A stretch of DNA of 64,000 nt, from the NCBI GenBank assembly GCA_000964245.1, contig LANB01000001.1, positions 4,281,501 to 4,345,500 of the forward strand. The letters run 5' to 3'. Of the stretch, positions 46,836 to 54,792 are shown piece after piece (within the stretch, counting starts at the first letter, position 1; the number at the start of each line of letters is the position of its first letter). The position numbers were made by a program, and so were the translations under genes. Below the pieces are notes generated by a model. It did no database searches, was not told the origin of the DNA, and was given only the letters and a program-made list of their open reading frames with translations. Source of the DNA: Cellvibrionaceae bacterium 1162T.S.0a.05. Lineage in GTDB: Bacteria > Pseudomonadota > Gammaproteobacteria > Pseudomonadales > Cellvibrionaceae.

Positions 46836-46935
46836 CGTGTCTGTCCGCAGCGGTTATAGAAAGTCGCCGATTATACGTGAACCTGCCAGCTTCGTCGAAG
46901 TTTGTCGAAAAGGGGAAATTCTTTCGGTTGGCGCC

Positions 46936-46941
46936 TATAAT
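46936..46941 (+). promoter_or_regulatory. Perfect TATAAT -10 box upstream of dusC
   Basis: TATAAT lies 31 bp before the chosen dusC start codon. No good -35 hexamer is found at 16-18 bp, so only the -10 element is supported. Its position also argues against the longer dusC start at 46837. Confidence 0.35.
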
Positions 46942-46971
46942 ACCTGCCCTGATTATGGACTTCGGCTTTCA

Positions 46972-47913
46972 ATGCGTATTTACCTTGCCCCAATGGAGGG
47001 CGTGATAGACCATCACCTGCGCCAGATACTGACGCGTATCGGTGGCATCGATTTCTGTACCACCGAGTTTGTCAGGGTGACGGAACACACTTTGCCACGC
47101 AAGGTTTTTTACCGTTACTGCCCGGAATTGCAATCCAGCACAATCGGGGCGAGCTGTCCCGTCCGCATACAGCTTTTAGGAAGCAACCCGAAGACGCTCG
47201 CGTCCAATGCGGCCAAAGCGGCACGTCTCGGTGCACCTGGTGTGGATTTGAATTTCGGGTGCCCTGCAAAAACCGTCAATAAACATCGAGGTGGAGCCTG
47301 CCTTCTCGATGACACGTTTCTGATTCGCGATATCGTTCAGGCGGTACGTGAAGCCCTGCCAGATTCAACACCCTTGAGCGTCAAGATCCGTTTAGGCTAC
47401 GCTGCGCGCGACAGCGGTTTGCGCAATGCAGAGGCCATTGAGGCCGCTGGCGCCAACGAGTTAGCCGTGCATGCGCGCTCCAAAGCCGATGCCTATAAAC
47501 CGCCTGCCTATTGGTGTGAAATCGCCGAGATTCAGCAAACGCTTGGTATTCCCGTTATTGCGAATGGTGACATCTGGACGGTGGATGATTTTTTGCGCTG
47601 CCGCGAGGAAAGCGGTTGTGAGCATGTGATGTTGGGGCGAGGTCTTTTGGCGCGGCCGGATCTGGCTTTACGTATTCGTGGTGAAGCGGATGCTTTGCTT
47701 GATTGGCAGGATGTTTCTACCTTACTTTTGGATTTCTTTTTGTTAACCCGGGATCAATATCCGAAAAAGTATTTGGGGAATCGTCTGAAGCAGTGGCTAC
47801 ACTATTTGAAGCGCACTTATGTAGAAGCCGAAGTTTTATTTGAGAATATCAAGCGTTTGCGGGATGAGGCGGGGTTGATGCAAGCCCTGGAAGTTTCCTC
47901 AAAAGCGGCTTAG
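46972..47913 (+). CDS. dusC: tRNA-dihydrouridine(16) synthase DusC
   Basis: A 313-residue flavoenzyme that reduces U16 in tRNA. From MRIYLAPMEGVIDHHLR onward it follows E. coli DusC closely: TEFVRV, RVQLLG-like RIQLLGSNP, DLNFGCPAKTVNKHRGGA with the catalytic Cys, VKIRLGY, VHARSK, IPVIANGDIW and RIKQWLSYL-like RLKQWLHYL. The length matches E. coli DusC. The start at 46972 is chosen because the 45 codons upstream do not resemble the family and contain a TATAAT box. Confidence 0.95.
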   Translation: MRIYLAPMEGVIDHHLRQILTRIGGIDFCTTEFVRVTEHTLPRKVFYRYCPELQSSTIGASCPVRIQLLGSNPKTLASNAAKAARLGAPGVDLNFGCPAKTVNKHRGGACLLDDTFLIRDIVQAVREALPDSTPLSVKIRLGYAARDSGLRNAEAIEAAGANELAVHARSKADAYKPPAYWCEIAEIQQTLGIPVIANGDIWTVDDFLRCREESGCEHVMLGRGLLARPDLALRIRGEADALLDWQDVSTLLLDFFLLTRDQYPKKYLGNRLKQWLHYLKRTYVEAEVLFENIKRLRDEAGLMQALEVSSKAA

Positions 47914-48088
47914 CTTGCTGTTTCCCTGAAGAGTCGTTTATTGTTTGATTGAACATGTTTTATTTAATCGTCGTGTGAACACTGAGCGTATTTCATTTCA
48001 GAATTTTTTCAACACGTTACCCACTCGTGAATGCGGTTGAACGGCACAGATTTATGTCGGTTTTTCCTACTACGATTCTTATGTGCTG

Positions 48089-48985
48089 TTATTTAAAATA
48101 AACCTTGATTTTATAAAGGTTTTCCAGGGCCGTGACAATGATCAAATCCTTGCCAACAAAAGCCAGGTTAGTCACTTGTTCAGGGAGCGGAATATTGCCC
48201 AGGTAGCGGCCTTCAGCATTGAAAAATTGAATACCCTTGTCCACTGCGACATAGATATTACCGTGATGGTCTTCTGCCATGCCATCGGGGCCGCTCAAAT
48301 GTGAGTCTGGTTTTTGTAGTGTTGCGAATATTTCCCTTTCACCGAGTTCGCCGGGGGCAACAACAGGATAACGTCTAAACTCCCTGCTTCCCATGTCGAC
48401 GACAAAGAAATAATCCTGTTTTTTAGAGAGCAATACACCATTCGGCTTATCCATGTCACCAATGAGCAACTTAACTTTCCCGTTTTTATCCGCGTAGTAA
48501 ACACCGTTTAAAGGCTGTTTTTGATGGCGGGTATTCCACGCGGGATCACTAAAATATACACCGCCGTGTTTATCCACAACCAGATCGTTAGGGTGATTAA
48601 AAGGCTTACCTTGATATTCAGCCGCGTGGATTTGCCAACTGTGATCGCCAGGCGTGAGTGTGACGATTTGCCCTTTATTTTGCATAGCAACCCAGAGTTG
48701 CCCCTTGTTATCCATGGCAAGGCCGTTGCTGAAATGCATGTTTTGGTGCAGTTCGTAAATTGCAAGTTTATCGAGTTTGAGCTGGTAAACCTTGCTGGCA
48801 TTTATTTCGGTGAAATAGACGTTATTGCCACCGTCCCATACCGGGCCTTCGAGCAAAGCGAGTTTAGTTTGGTTGAGTATTTGTGGCGCTGACCAACTCC
48901 GTGGATACGTTTCTGCCCCAAGCGCCGAGTGAATAATCAGCGCGCACAGAAAAAGCAAAAACCTAAAGACCTGGAGGGGTTTCAT
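48089..48985 (-). CDS. SMP-30/gluconolactonase-like beta-propeller, secreted
   Basis: A 298-residue protein with a signal peptide (FRLFLFL-like hydrophobic stretch to SALGA). The mature part has repeated propeller motifs: LLEGPVWDGGNNVYFTE, FSNGLAMDNKG, NHPNDLVVDKHGGVYFSD, PNGVLLS, GPDGMAEDHHGNIYV. The Glu, Asn and Asp residues in these motifs are the usual divalent-metal ligands of the SMP-30/gluconolactonase/LRE family. A lactonase or sugar-lactone role outside the cytoplasm is likely, substrate unknown. The ATG at 48985 overlaps the upstream small membrane protein gene by 23 bases. A start at 49009 would break the signal peptide. Confidence 0.85.
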   Translation of the reverse strand: MKPLQVFRFLLFLCALIIHSALGAETYPRSWSAPQILNQTKLALLEGPVWDGGNNVYFTEINASKVYQLKLDKLAIYELHQNMHFSNGLAMDNKGQLWVAMQNKGQIVTLTPGDHSWQIHAAEYQGKPFNHPNDLVVDKHGGVYFSDPAWNTRHQKQPLNGVYYADKNGKVKLLIGDMDKPNGVLLSKKQDYFFVVDMGSREFRRYPVVAPGELGEREIFATLQKPDSHLSGPDGMAEDHHGNIYVAVDKGIQFFNAEGRYLGNIPLPEQVTNLAFVGKDLIIVTALENLYKIKVYFK

Positions 48986-49253
48986 GGTCGTCCGGCCGTG
49001 TTTTCTCAAATGCTTGCAGCAAGCGCGTAAAACGATGGATTATTTTTGTCTCAATCGTGATGACACGCTGGTTTAGTTTAGGGTGTTTCGTACGGTAGGT
49101 TTTTAATGTGCGTTGAGCGCGTTCACTTACACACAGAAGCAGTGATAAGCCCAAAGCAATAAAAACAATGCCGACCGGGATGGGTGAAAGTAAGGCGATT
49201 ACACCAATCAAGAGAAGAATAAATGCAAGAATACAACTTAAAAAACGAAGCAT
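48963..49253 (-). CDS. Small membrane protein, two hydrophobic segments (PGPGW-like)
   Basis: A 96-residue protein with two adjacent hydrophobic helices (LSCILAFILLLIGVIALL and VGIVFIALGLSLLLCV) joined by a SPIPVG turn, then a basic, helical cytoplasmic tail. It resembles small inner-membrane proteins of the PGPGW type, with low certainty and no known function. It overlaps the SMP-30-like gene, suggesting co-translation. Confidence 0.6.
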   Translation of the reverse strand: MLRFLSCILAFILLLIGVIALLSPIPVGIVFIALGLSLLLCVSERAQRTLKTYRTKHPKLNQRVITIETKIIHRFTRLLQAFEKTRPDDHETPPGL

Positions 49254-49298
49254 TGACTTAAAGCCCTGGTAGCTGTTTTCAATCTTGTCGAATCCGGT

Positions 49299-49333
49299 CT
49301 TATCGCTCTTATCACTCTAATCACTCTTATAAC
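49299..49333. repeat. 9-nt tandem repeat, about four copies
   Basis: CTTATCGCT-CTTATCACT-CTAATCACT-CTTATAAC: nearly four copies of a 9-mer between the small membrane protein gene and the SRAP gene. No function is suggested. Confidence 0.7.
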
Positions 49334-49438
49334 AAGGAGCACTCGAAGGGCCGGGGACTTCTCAACATGGTTTCATGCCTCAAGCATAGCTTATACAATG
49401 CAACCTGAAAACTGGCGGAAGACGAGTACAGTACAAAA

Positions 49439-50098
49439 ATGTGCGGACGTTATCTACTACGCAATGCCCCTGAGCATGTCGATATGACCTGGCGCGAATA
49501 TTATGAGCGAATTGAGCTTCAGTTTAGCCGTCCACGCTACAATATTTGCCCCAGCCAGAGCGGCCTTGTCTTGCGCGAGCAGAACGGTTCGGTAATTTGT
49601 GATGCCCTCCCCTGGGGTTTCAAGCCGCGATGGTCAAAATACCAGCCATCAATCAATGCACGCGCCGAAGGCTTGCTTAACAGTAAAATGTTCAAGGCTT
49701 CAGCCCTCAAAAAACGCTGTTTGGTCATCGCTGACGGTTTTTATGAACCCAAGGGGCCAAAAACAAATAAAAATCGCCCTTGGCATCTATTTGAATATGA
49801 AGATCAACGTCTGTTTGCAATGGCAGGCATTTACCTTGAAGACGGTTTTGCAATTATCACCAATGCCGCCAATGACGAAGTTAAGGATATTCACGACCGC
49901 ATGCCGCACATTCTGCCACCCCAACATTGGCCCCGCTGGCTCGATGCTGATTTACAGGATGAAACAGACATTCAAGCCTTGCTGAGCCCCGGCCCTTACC
50001 CGGGTTTGCTACACTACGAAGTCGACAAACATGTCAAAAAGCCCGGTAACGAGGGCCCGGAATGCATCCAGCCGGTACAGGATTTATTTGATGAATGA
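49439..50098 (+). CDS. SRAP-domain protein (YedK/HMCES family), abasic-site DNA-protein crosslinker
   Basis: A 219-residue protein of the family that shields abasic sites in single-stranded DNA by a thiazolidine link through Cys2. All key residues are visible: Cys2 after Met1 (MCGRYL), Asn73 and Arg75 in INARAE, Glu103 in DGFYEP, and His152 in HDRMP. The length is as expected. The hpt gene starts 8 bases before its end, so they are likely co-translated. Confidence 0.95.
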   Translation: MCGRYLLRNAPEHVDMTWREYYERIELQFSRPRYNICPSQSGLVLREQNGSVICDALPWGFKPRWSKYQPSINARAEGLLNSKMFKASALKKRCLVIADGFYEPKGPKTNKNRPWHLFEYEDQRLFAMAGIYLEDGFAIITNAANDEVKDIHDRMPHILPPQHWPRWLDADLQDETDIQALLSPGPYPGLLHYEVDKHVKKPGNEGPECIQPVQDLFDE

Positions 50099-50645
50099 CG
50101 CCCAGGAACTGAACGAACTTATTGCCAATGCCAATACACTGGTAGACACCGAAACCATTGATGCCTGTATGACAAAACTGGCTGACGTTTTGAGCCGCGA
50201 GTATCAGGGGAAAAATCCTTTATGTCTGGTGGTTATGAATGGCGGCCTTGTGTTTGCCGGGAGTTTACTGCCGCGTTTGAATTTTTTATTACAAGTGGAC
50301 TACTGTCATCTCAGCCGTTATGGAAACAAAACCCAGGGTGGCGAACTGGAATGGAAAGTACCACCCGATAAAAACATTGAAGGCAGACACGTCCTCATTC
50401 TTGATGACATCTATGATGAAGGCCACACTCTGGCAGCGGTGGTCGAGCGTTGTCAAATTTTGGGAGCACAGTCTATCGGCATCGCTGTTTTAGTGAGCAA
50501 AAAACACCAACGCAAAATACCTCTCAATGCCGATCACATGTATTGCGGTTTTGAAGTACCCGATAAATTTATTTTTGGATTTGGCCTGGATTACAAAGGC
50601 TATTTCCGAAATTGCAATTGTATCTTCGAGCTGAAAGAAAACTGA
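50091..50645 (+). CDS. hpt: Hypoxanthine-guanine phosphoribosyltransferase
   Basis: A 184-residue purine-salvage enzyme (hypoxanthine or guanine + PRPP to IMP or GMP). It shows VVMNGGLVFAGSLLP, the SRYGN flexible-loop region, and the PRPP motif VLILDDIYDEGHTLAAV, with FGFGLDYKGYFRN at the end, closely like Pseudomonas Hpt. The start at 50091 (MNDAQEL) overlaps the SRAP stop; a longer start at 50031 is inside SRAP and rejected. The next gene, 10 bp on, encodes a purine nucleosidase-like protein, giving a two-step salvage pair. Confidence 0.93.
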   Translation: MNDAQELNELIANANTLVDTETIDACMTKLADVLSREYQGKNPLCLVVMNGGLVFAGSLLPRLNFLLQVDYCHLSRYGNKTQGGELEWKVPPDKNIEGRHVLILDDIYDEGHTLAAVVERCQILGAQSIGIAVLVSKKHQRKIPLNADHMYCGFEVPDKFIFGFGLDYKGYFRNCNCIFELKEN

Positions 50646-50655
50646 TCTCCTTACG

Positions 50656-51387
50656 ATGAAAATTGCTCTTTGCTTTGCTATGCAAGATGAGGCTGCGCCC
50701 TTAATCGAAACGCTCTCTGCGAACGAAGTAATAAACACGTTTAATCCGCATCTCCCTTTTCGGCTTTTCCAATGCACCATTCATGGCACTGCACTGTCAA
50801 TAATTTGCAGTGGCAAAGACACGCGTTACCAAGTGGATAACATCGGCTGTGAAGCCGCGACACTGCTCGCCTATGAAACAGTTCAGCGATTACAGCCCGA
50901 CCTGATTATTTCTGCGGGAACGGCCGGTGGCTATAAAGCGCGCGGTGCACATATCGGAAAAGTCTATTTAAGTGAAGGAGAAATACAGTTTCATGACCGG
51001 GACGTGCCTTTGCCGGGTTTTTCAGAAAGTGCGATTGGCCATTACCCCTGTATTGATAGCAGTAAACTTGCCAGCAAACTGGGGCTGGATTGCGGCGTAA
51101 TATCCAGCGGCTCATCCCTGCGCAAAAGCCCTCAGGATATGCACGCGAAAAAGCATGTCGTTGCAAAAGAAATGGAAGCGGCTGCGATTGCCTGGGTGGC
51201 AAGTTTATTCGGCATTCCCTTTCTCGCGGTCAAATCGATAACCAATATCGTTGACGAGGAAAACTTGTCTGAAATTGCATTTCAGGAAAATTTTCCCATC
51301 GCCTGCGCAACGCTCACCGAAATACTCACCAACCTACTCCACACACTCACAGAAGCCGACGCTAACAAGTACATAGAAGCGCGCTAG
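50656..51387 (+). CDS. MTAN-like nucleosidase (PNP/UDP superfamily) with Asn197 in place of the catalytic Asp
   Basis: A 243-residue protein with the MTA/SAH nucleosidase fold. Glu12 (AMQDEA), the ISAGTAGG loop (~85-92), and Glu174 in KEMEAAA match E. coli MTAN numbering. At position 197, where E. coli MTAN has the general acid Asp (SDVAD), this protein has Asn (TNIVD). Asn at the purine-contacting position is known in trimeric purine nucleoside phosphorylases that prefer 6-oxopurines. Together with the hpt gene 10 bp upstream, this suggests inosine/guanosine or another 6-oxopurine nucleoside as substrate rather than MTA/SAH. It could alternatively have low activity. The gene end overlaps the convergent TRAP permease by 4 bases. 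Confidence 0.85.
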   Translation: MKIALCFAMQDEAAPLIETLSANEVINTFNPHLPFRLFQCTIHGTALSIICSGKDTRYQVDNIGCEAATLLAYETVQRLQPDLIISAGTAGGYKARGAHIGKVYLSEGEIQFHDRDVPLPGFSESAIGHYPCIDSSKLASKLGLDCGVISSGSSLRKSPQDMHAKKHVVAKEMEAAAIAWVASLFGIPFLAVKSITNIVDEENLSEIAFQENFPIACATLTEILTNLLHTLTEADANKYIEAR

Positions 51388-52664
51388 TAAATAATTAAAT
51401 ATTCCGGGAAAAGTACCACTGCCAGCAAAACAAGAATCTGAATGGCGATAAAAGGGATCACACCCTTGTAAATCGTCGTGGTTTTGATTGCTGCCGGCGC
51501 AACGCCCTTCAAATAAAATAAACTGAAACCAAAAGGCGGCGTAAGAAAGGAGGTTTGCAGGTTCATCGCTATCAGTATCGCGAACCAGACCATTTCAATA
51601 TCCAGTGCAACAGCAATGGGCGCCAAAATCGGGACGACGAGAAAGGCAATTTCTATAAAATCAATGAAAAAGCCCAGCAATAGGATTGCCAACATTGCCA
51701 GTAGAATAAATGTCCATTTTTCTCCGGGTAAGCCCAGTATAAAATCCTCGACTAAATAATCACTGCCCGAGTAACTGAATACCATTGAGAATGCCGTAGC
51801 GCCAAGGAGAACAGCAAATATCATTGAAGAAACTTTCACCGTTTCCAGTGAGCTGGATTTTAACTTTACAAAAGAAAAGCCCGAATAAAAGATGGAAAGA
51901 ATGATCGCGCCTATCGCGCCCAGGGAAGACGATTCCGTCGGTGTCGCCACACCGCCAAAAATTGAACCTAGAACAGCGACAATAAGAATTAAAGGCGGAA
52001 TCACATCTTTCAATGCGCGCTTGATTAACGCGCCTTTATTTTCCTCTGATTTCAATGGTGGGCAGAAATCAGGCTTGAACTGGCCCAGTATCACTATGTA
52101 AACCGCGTAGCCAACAATCAACAACACGCCTGGCAAAATCGCCGCCTTGAATAAATCGCCGACTGAAATTCCCATCACGTCGCCGAGAATAATCAGGATA
52201 ATGGACGGAGGAATGATTTGCCCAAGCGTACCGGATGCACAGATGACGCCGGTCGCGGTCGGTTCGTGATAACGATTTTTTAACATAACGGGCAATGAAA
52301 TCACTCCCATTGCTACAACGCTCGCACCAACCACGCCTGTTGATGCGGCCAACAATGCCCCCACAACAATAGTTGAAATGGCCACTCCCCCCGACATACC
52401 GCCAAAAAGCCTGGCAGACGATTCCAGCATGCGCTCAGCCAAACCCGACTTTTGCAAGACAACGCCCATAAAGATAAACATGGGTATCGCCATCAAGGTT
52501 GTATTCTCCATGATGCTCATGATGCGATAGGGCATAAATTCAAAGAGTTCTGGCCCGAGAGCAATGTAGCCGACAATGAGCGAAACACCCGCGAATGTGT
52601 AAGCGACAGAGTAACCGGCAAACAATAAAAATAATGCGATGATAAACAGCAGGACACCCACCAT
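51384..52664 (-). CDS. TRAP transporter large permease (DctM-type)
   Basis: A 426-residue inner-membrane protein with about twelve hydrophobic segments and typical DctM blocks (AIPMFIFMGVVLQKSGLAERML, VGASVVAMGVISLPVML, GIIPPS-like LGQIIPPSIILI). It carries the Na+-driven transport path for the substrate bound by the DctP protein encoded upstream. Its ATG overlaps the DctQ stop by one base (TGATG). Confidence 0.95.
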   Translation of the reverse strand: MVGVLLFIIALFLLFAGYSVAYTFAGVSLIVGYIALGPELFEFMPYRIMSIMENTTLMAIPMFIFMGVVLQKSGLAERMLESSARLFGGMSGGVAISTIVVGALLAASTGVVGASVVAMGVISLPVMLKNRYHEPTATGVICASGTLGQIIPPSIILIILGDVMGISVGDLFKAAILPGVLLIVGYAVYIVILGQFKPDFCPPLKSEENKGALIKRALKDVIPPLILIVAVLGSIFGGVATPTESSSLGAIGAIILSIFYSGFSFVKLKSSSLETVKVSSMIFAVLLGATAFSMVFSYSGSDYLVEDFILGLPGEKWTFILLAMLAILLLGFFIDFIEIAFLVVPILAPIAVALDIEMVWFAILIAMNLQTSFLTPPFGFSLFYLKGVAPAAIKTTTIYKGVIPFIAIQILVLLAVVLFPEYLIIY

Positions 52665-53191
52665 CAGGAGACTCCCTGTTTCTTATTTTCGCTACCCGAC
52701 GCCACAAGGCATTCAACTTGTTTCAAAATAACCTGCAGCGCACACAGAATGACAAAACCCGATGAAAGCGGAATGACGGATCGAATGACCCAACGATGTG
52801 GTAAGCCACCGGGGTCTGCACTGCCCTCGCCCATTTCCCAGGCTTCATAGCTGTAGCCAACCCCGTAATACAAAATGAGTGCTGTAATGGGAATAGCGAA
52901 AAACAGCGAACCTGCAATATTTATCCAGGCTTGCGCTTTTTGAGACAATCGATCATAAATCACATCGACACGAACATGACCATCCTCTTTTAGCGTATAA
53001 CCGATACCAAACATGAACATCGCTGCGAAAAGGTGCCATTCCATCTCCTGCATACCAATACTGACATTATCAAAGAGATAGCGAGCGATTACGTCGTAAA
53101 AGACATTGATGAGCATCAAACACATTAACACTGCGCAGCATGCACCAACAAAATCAATAATCCGGGTGAGAAATTGAGTGATGATCTTCAT
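52664..53191 (-). CDS. TRAP transporter small permease (DctQ-type)
   Basis: A 175-residue membrane protein with four hydrophobic helices and the RYLFDNVSIGMQEMEWHLFAAMFMFG segment (cited in part) typical of DctQ proteins of TakP-type systems, followed by HVRVDVIYDRLSQKAQAWI. It works with the large permease. It lies 258 bp after the binding-protein gene, with a hairpin in the gap. Confidence 0.93.
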   Translation of the reverse strand: MKIITQFLTRIIDFVGACCAVLMCLMLINVFYDVIARYLFDNVSIGMQEMEWHLFAAMFMFGIGYTLKEDGHVRVDVIYDRLSQKAQAWINIAGSLFFAIPITALILYYGVGYSYEAWEMGEGSADPGGLPHRWVIRSVIPLSSGFVILCALQVILKQVECLVASGSENKKQGVS

Positions 53192-53361
53192 TTGTTATTT
53201 TACTAATCTGGCGAACAGCAAATACATTGCCACAAATGCCTGTGCTTTTGAAGTCATATCGATTGATTACGCTCGGGCGTGACGCCGTTTTTCAGGTGCC
53301 CTGCGTTCAGGCCGGAACTAAAGGGTTGATTAAAAGAGGGCTGTTTATCGCTTCTGCGGAG

Positions 53362-53382
53362 CCCGCCTCTCCTTGAGGCGGG
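53362..53382 (-). terminator. Intercistronic hairpin between dctP-like and dctQM-like genes
   Basis: CCCGCCTC-TCCTT-GAGGCGGG: a perfect 8-bp GC-rich stem with a 5-nt loop, about 70 bp after the binding-protein stop. No long U tract follows on the minus strand, so it may be a partial terminator or an mRNA-stabilising stem. Either would let the binding protein be made in excess over the permeases, as is usual for such operons. Confidence 0.5.
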
Positions 53383-53449
53383 TCCTGAGTTTTACTGGCT
53401 CTTTAACAGGCTGGCGGACAAGTTCATCCATGCCCGTTTCAACAGACCA

Positions 53450-54526
53450 CTAGTCGTCCATGCTATCCAGATAGGCTCGATCAGAAAAGTTTGTCCACGC
53501 CCGTGCATCTTTTGCATATGCTTGAATGGAATCGAGAATTTTTTTGCTCATCGGGTCTTTGGCTGCGAACTCTGCAAGCAATTTGTCATTTGCTTTTTTA
53601 ATGGCTTGCATCACCGGTTCGGGAAAGGTCTTGATTTTCACATTCGGATATTCAGTTTGAATAGTTGCCAGGTTTAAGGCACTTTCATGCATCGATTGCG
53701 AATACATATCATAAGCTGCCGCTTTCATCGCGATTTTTAAAATCGCCTGTAAGTCAGCGGGCAAACTTTCATAGGCTTTTTTATTGACCATGAATTGCAA
53801 TTCTGTGGCCGGCTCATGCCACCCTGTGTAATAGTAAGGTGCAATTTTATGGAAGCCCATACGTAAATCCAGTGAGGGGCCAACCCATTCAAGTGCATCA
53901 ATCGTATTTCGTTCGAGCGCAGTATAAAGTTCACCCGAGGCGATATTCGTGGGCTTTACACCCAACTCCGCCAACACCTCGCCTGCAAAACCGGGAATAC
54001 GCATTTTCAAACCCTGCAGGTCTTCGAGGGTATTAATTTCCTTTCTGAACCAACCGCCCATTTGATTGCCCGTGTTTCCACCAGGAAACGATAAGATGCC
54101 GTACTTGTCGTAGACTTCTTTCATCAATGCTTCGCCGCCGCCATAGTAAAACCAGGCAAACTGTTCTGGCGTAGTCATACCGAAGGGTAGCGTGGTAAAA
54201 AACATCGTGTTGATGTCTTTCCCCTTCCAGTAATAAGACGCCGAATGTCCCATTTGATATTGGCCGTTTTTGACGAAATCAAAAATGCCCAGCGCGGATT
54301 TGTGGCGGTTGGCTGAATCGATGCGAATCAACAAGCGCCCATTCGACATTTCCTCAACCATTTTGGCCATGTTTTTGGTGGTATCACCGAAAATAGGAAA
54401 GTTTGGACCCCAGGTTTCAGCAAGGCGCCAGCGATAGACTTTATCGTCTGCAAATACTGAGGGAATATTTGCACCAGGCAGTGCAATAACTAAAAACAGC
54501 AGAAAAGATCTGATTGATTGTTTCAC
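53450..54526 (-). CDS. TRAP transporter substrate-binding protein (DctP/TakP-like)
   Basis: A 358-residue periplasmic binding protein with a signal peptide (hydrophobic residues ~7-20, cleavage after SVFA). The mature part has RWRLAETWGPNFP, LKMRIPGFAGEVLAELGVKP, SGELYTALERNTIDALEWVGP and GWHEPATELQFMVN, characteristic of the TakP branch (2-oxo acids and similar carboxylates). The Arg in MRIPG normally holds the carboxylate. GTG at 54526 is chosen as start because GGAGGAG lies immediately upstream; the ATG at 54538 would place that perfect ribosome site inside the gene. Confidence 0.93.
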   Translation of the reverse strand: MKQSIRSFLLFLVIALPGANIPSVFADDKVYRWRLAETWGPNFPIFGDTTKNMAKMVEEMSNGRLLIRIDSANRHKSALGIFDFVKNGQYQMGHSASYYWKGKDINTMFFTTLPFGMTTPEQFAWFYYGGGEALMKEVYDKYGILSFPGGNTGNQMGGWFRKEINTLEDLQGLKMRIPGFAGEVLAELGVKPTNIASGELYTALERNTIDALEWVGPSLDLRMGFHKIAPYYYTGWHEPATELQFMVNKKAYESLPADLQAILKIAMKAAAYDMYSQSMHESALNLATIQTEYPNVKIKTFPEPVMQAIKKANDKLLAEFAAKDPMSKKILDSIQAYAKDARAWTNFSDRAYLDSMDD

Positions 54527-54726
54527 GGGCTCCTCCATTCAGTTTCTTATGTTTTTTGTGTGGCGAGTATGTATTGTGTGGCGCGCTGCGCACACATTGT
54601 GAGGTGTTCAGCGGCCCAAAGATAACAACTCACTGCGCGTACCACAATAGGAGATTGGTCGCATAGCAATTTCGGCTGGCGCCTTAATAAACCTTGGGAA
54701 AAAGTAGCAGAGCTTGAGGGGACAAA

Positions 54727-54762
54727 GCCGCCAATAAACAATGATTCAACGTTATTGGCGGC
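54727..54762 (-). terminator. Likely intrinsic terminator of the RND/MFP operon
   Basis: GCCGCCAATAA (54727-54737) and TTATTGGCGGC (54752-54762) form a perfect 11-bp stem with a 14-nt loop, 31 bp past the RND stop. Only a short T run (TTT) follows on the minus strand, so termination strength is uncertain. Confidence 0.55.
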
Positions 54763-54792
54763 ATGTAATGCCTTTGATTATTGTCGCCGCGT

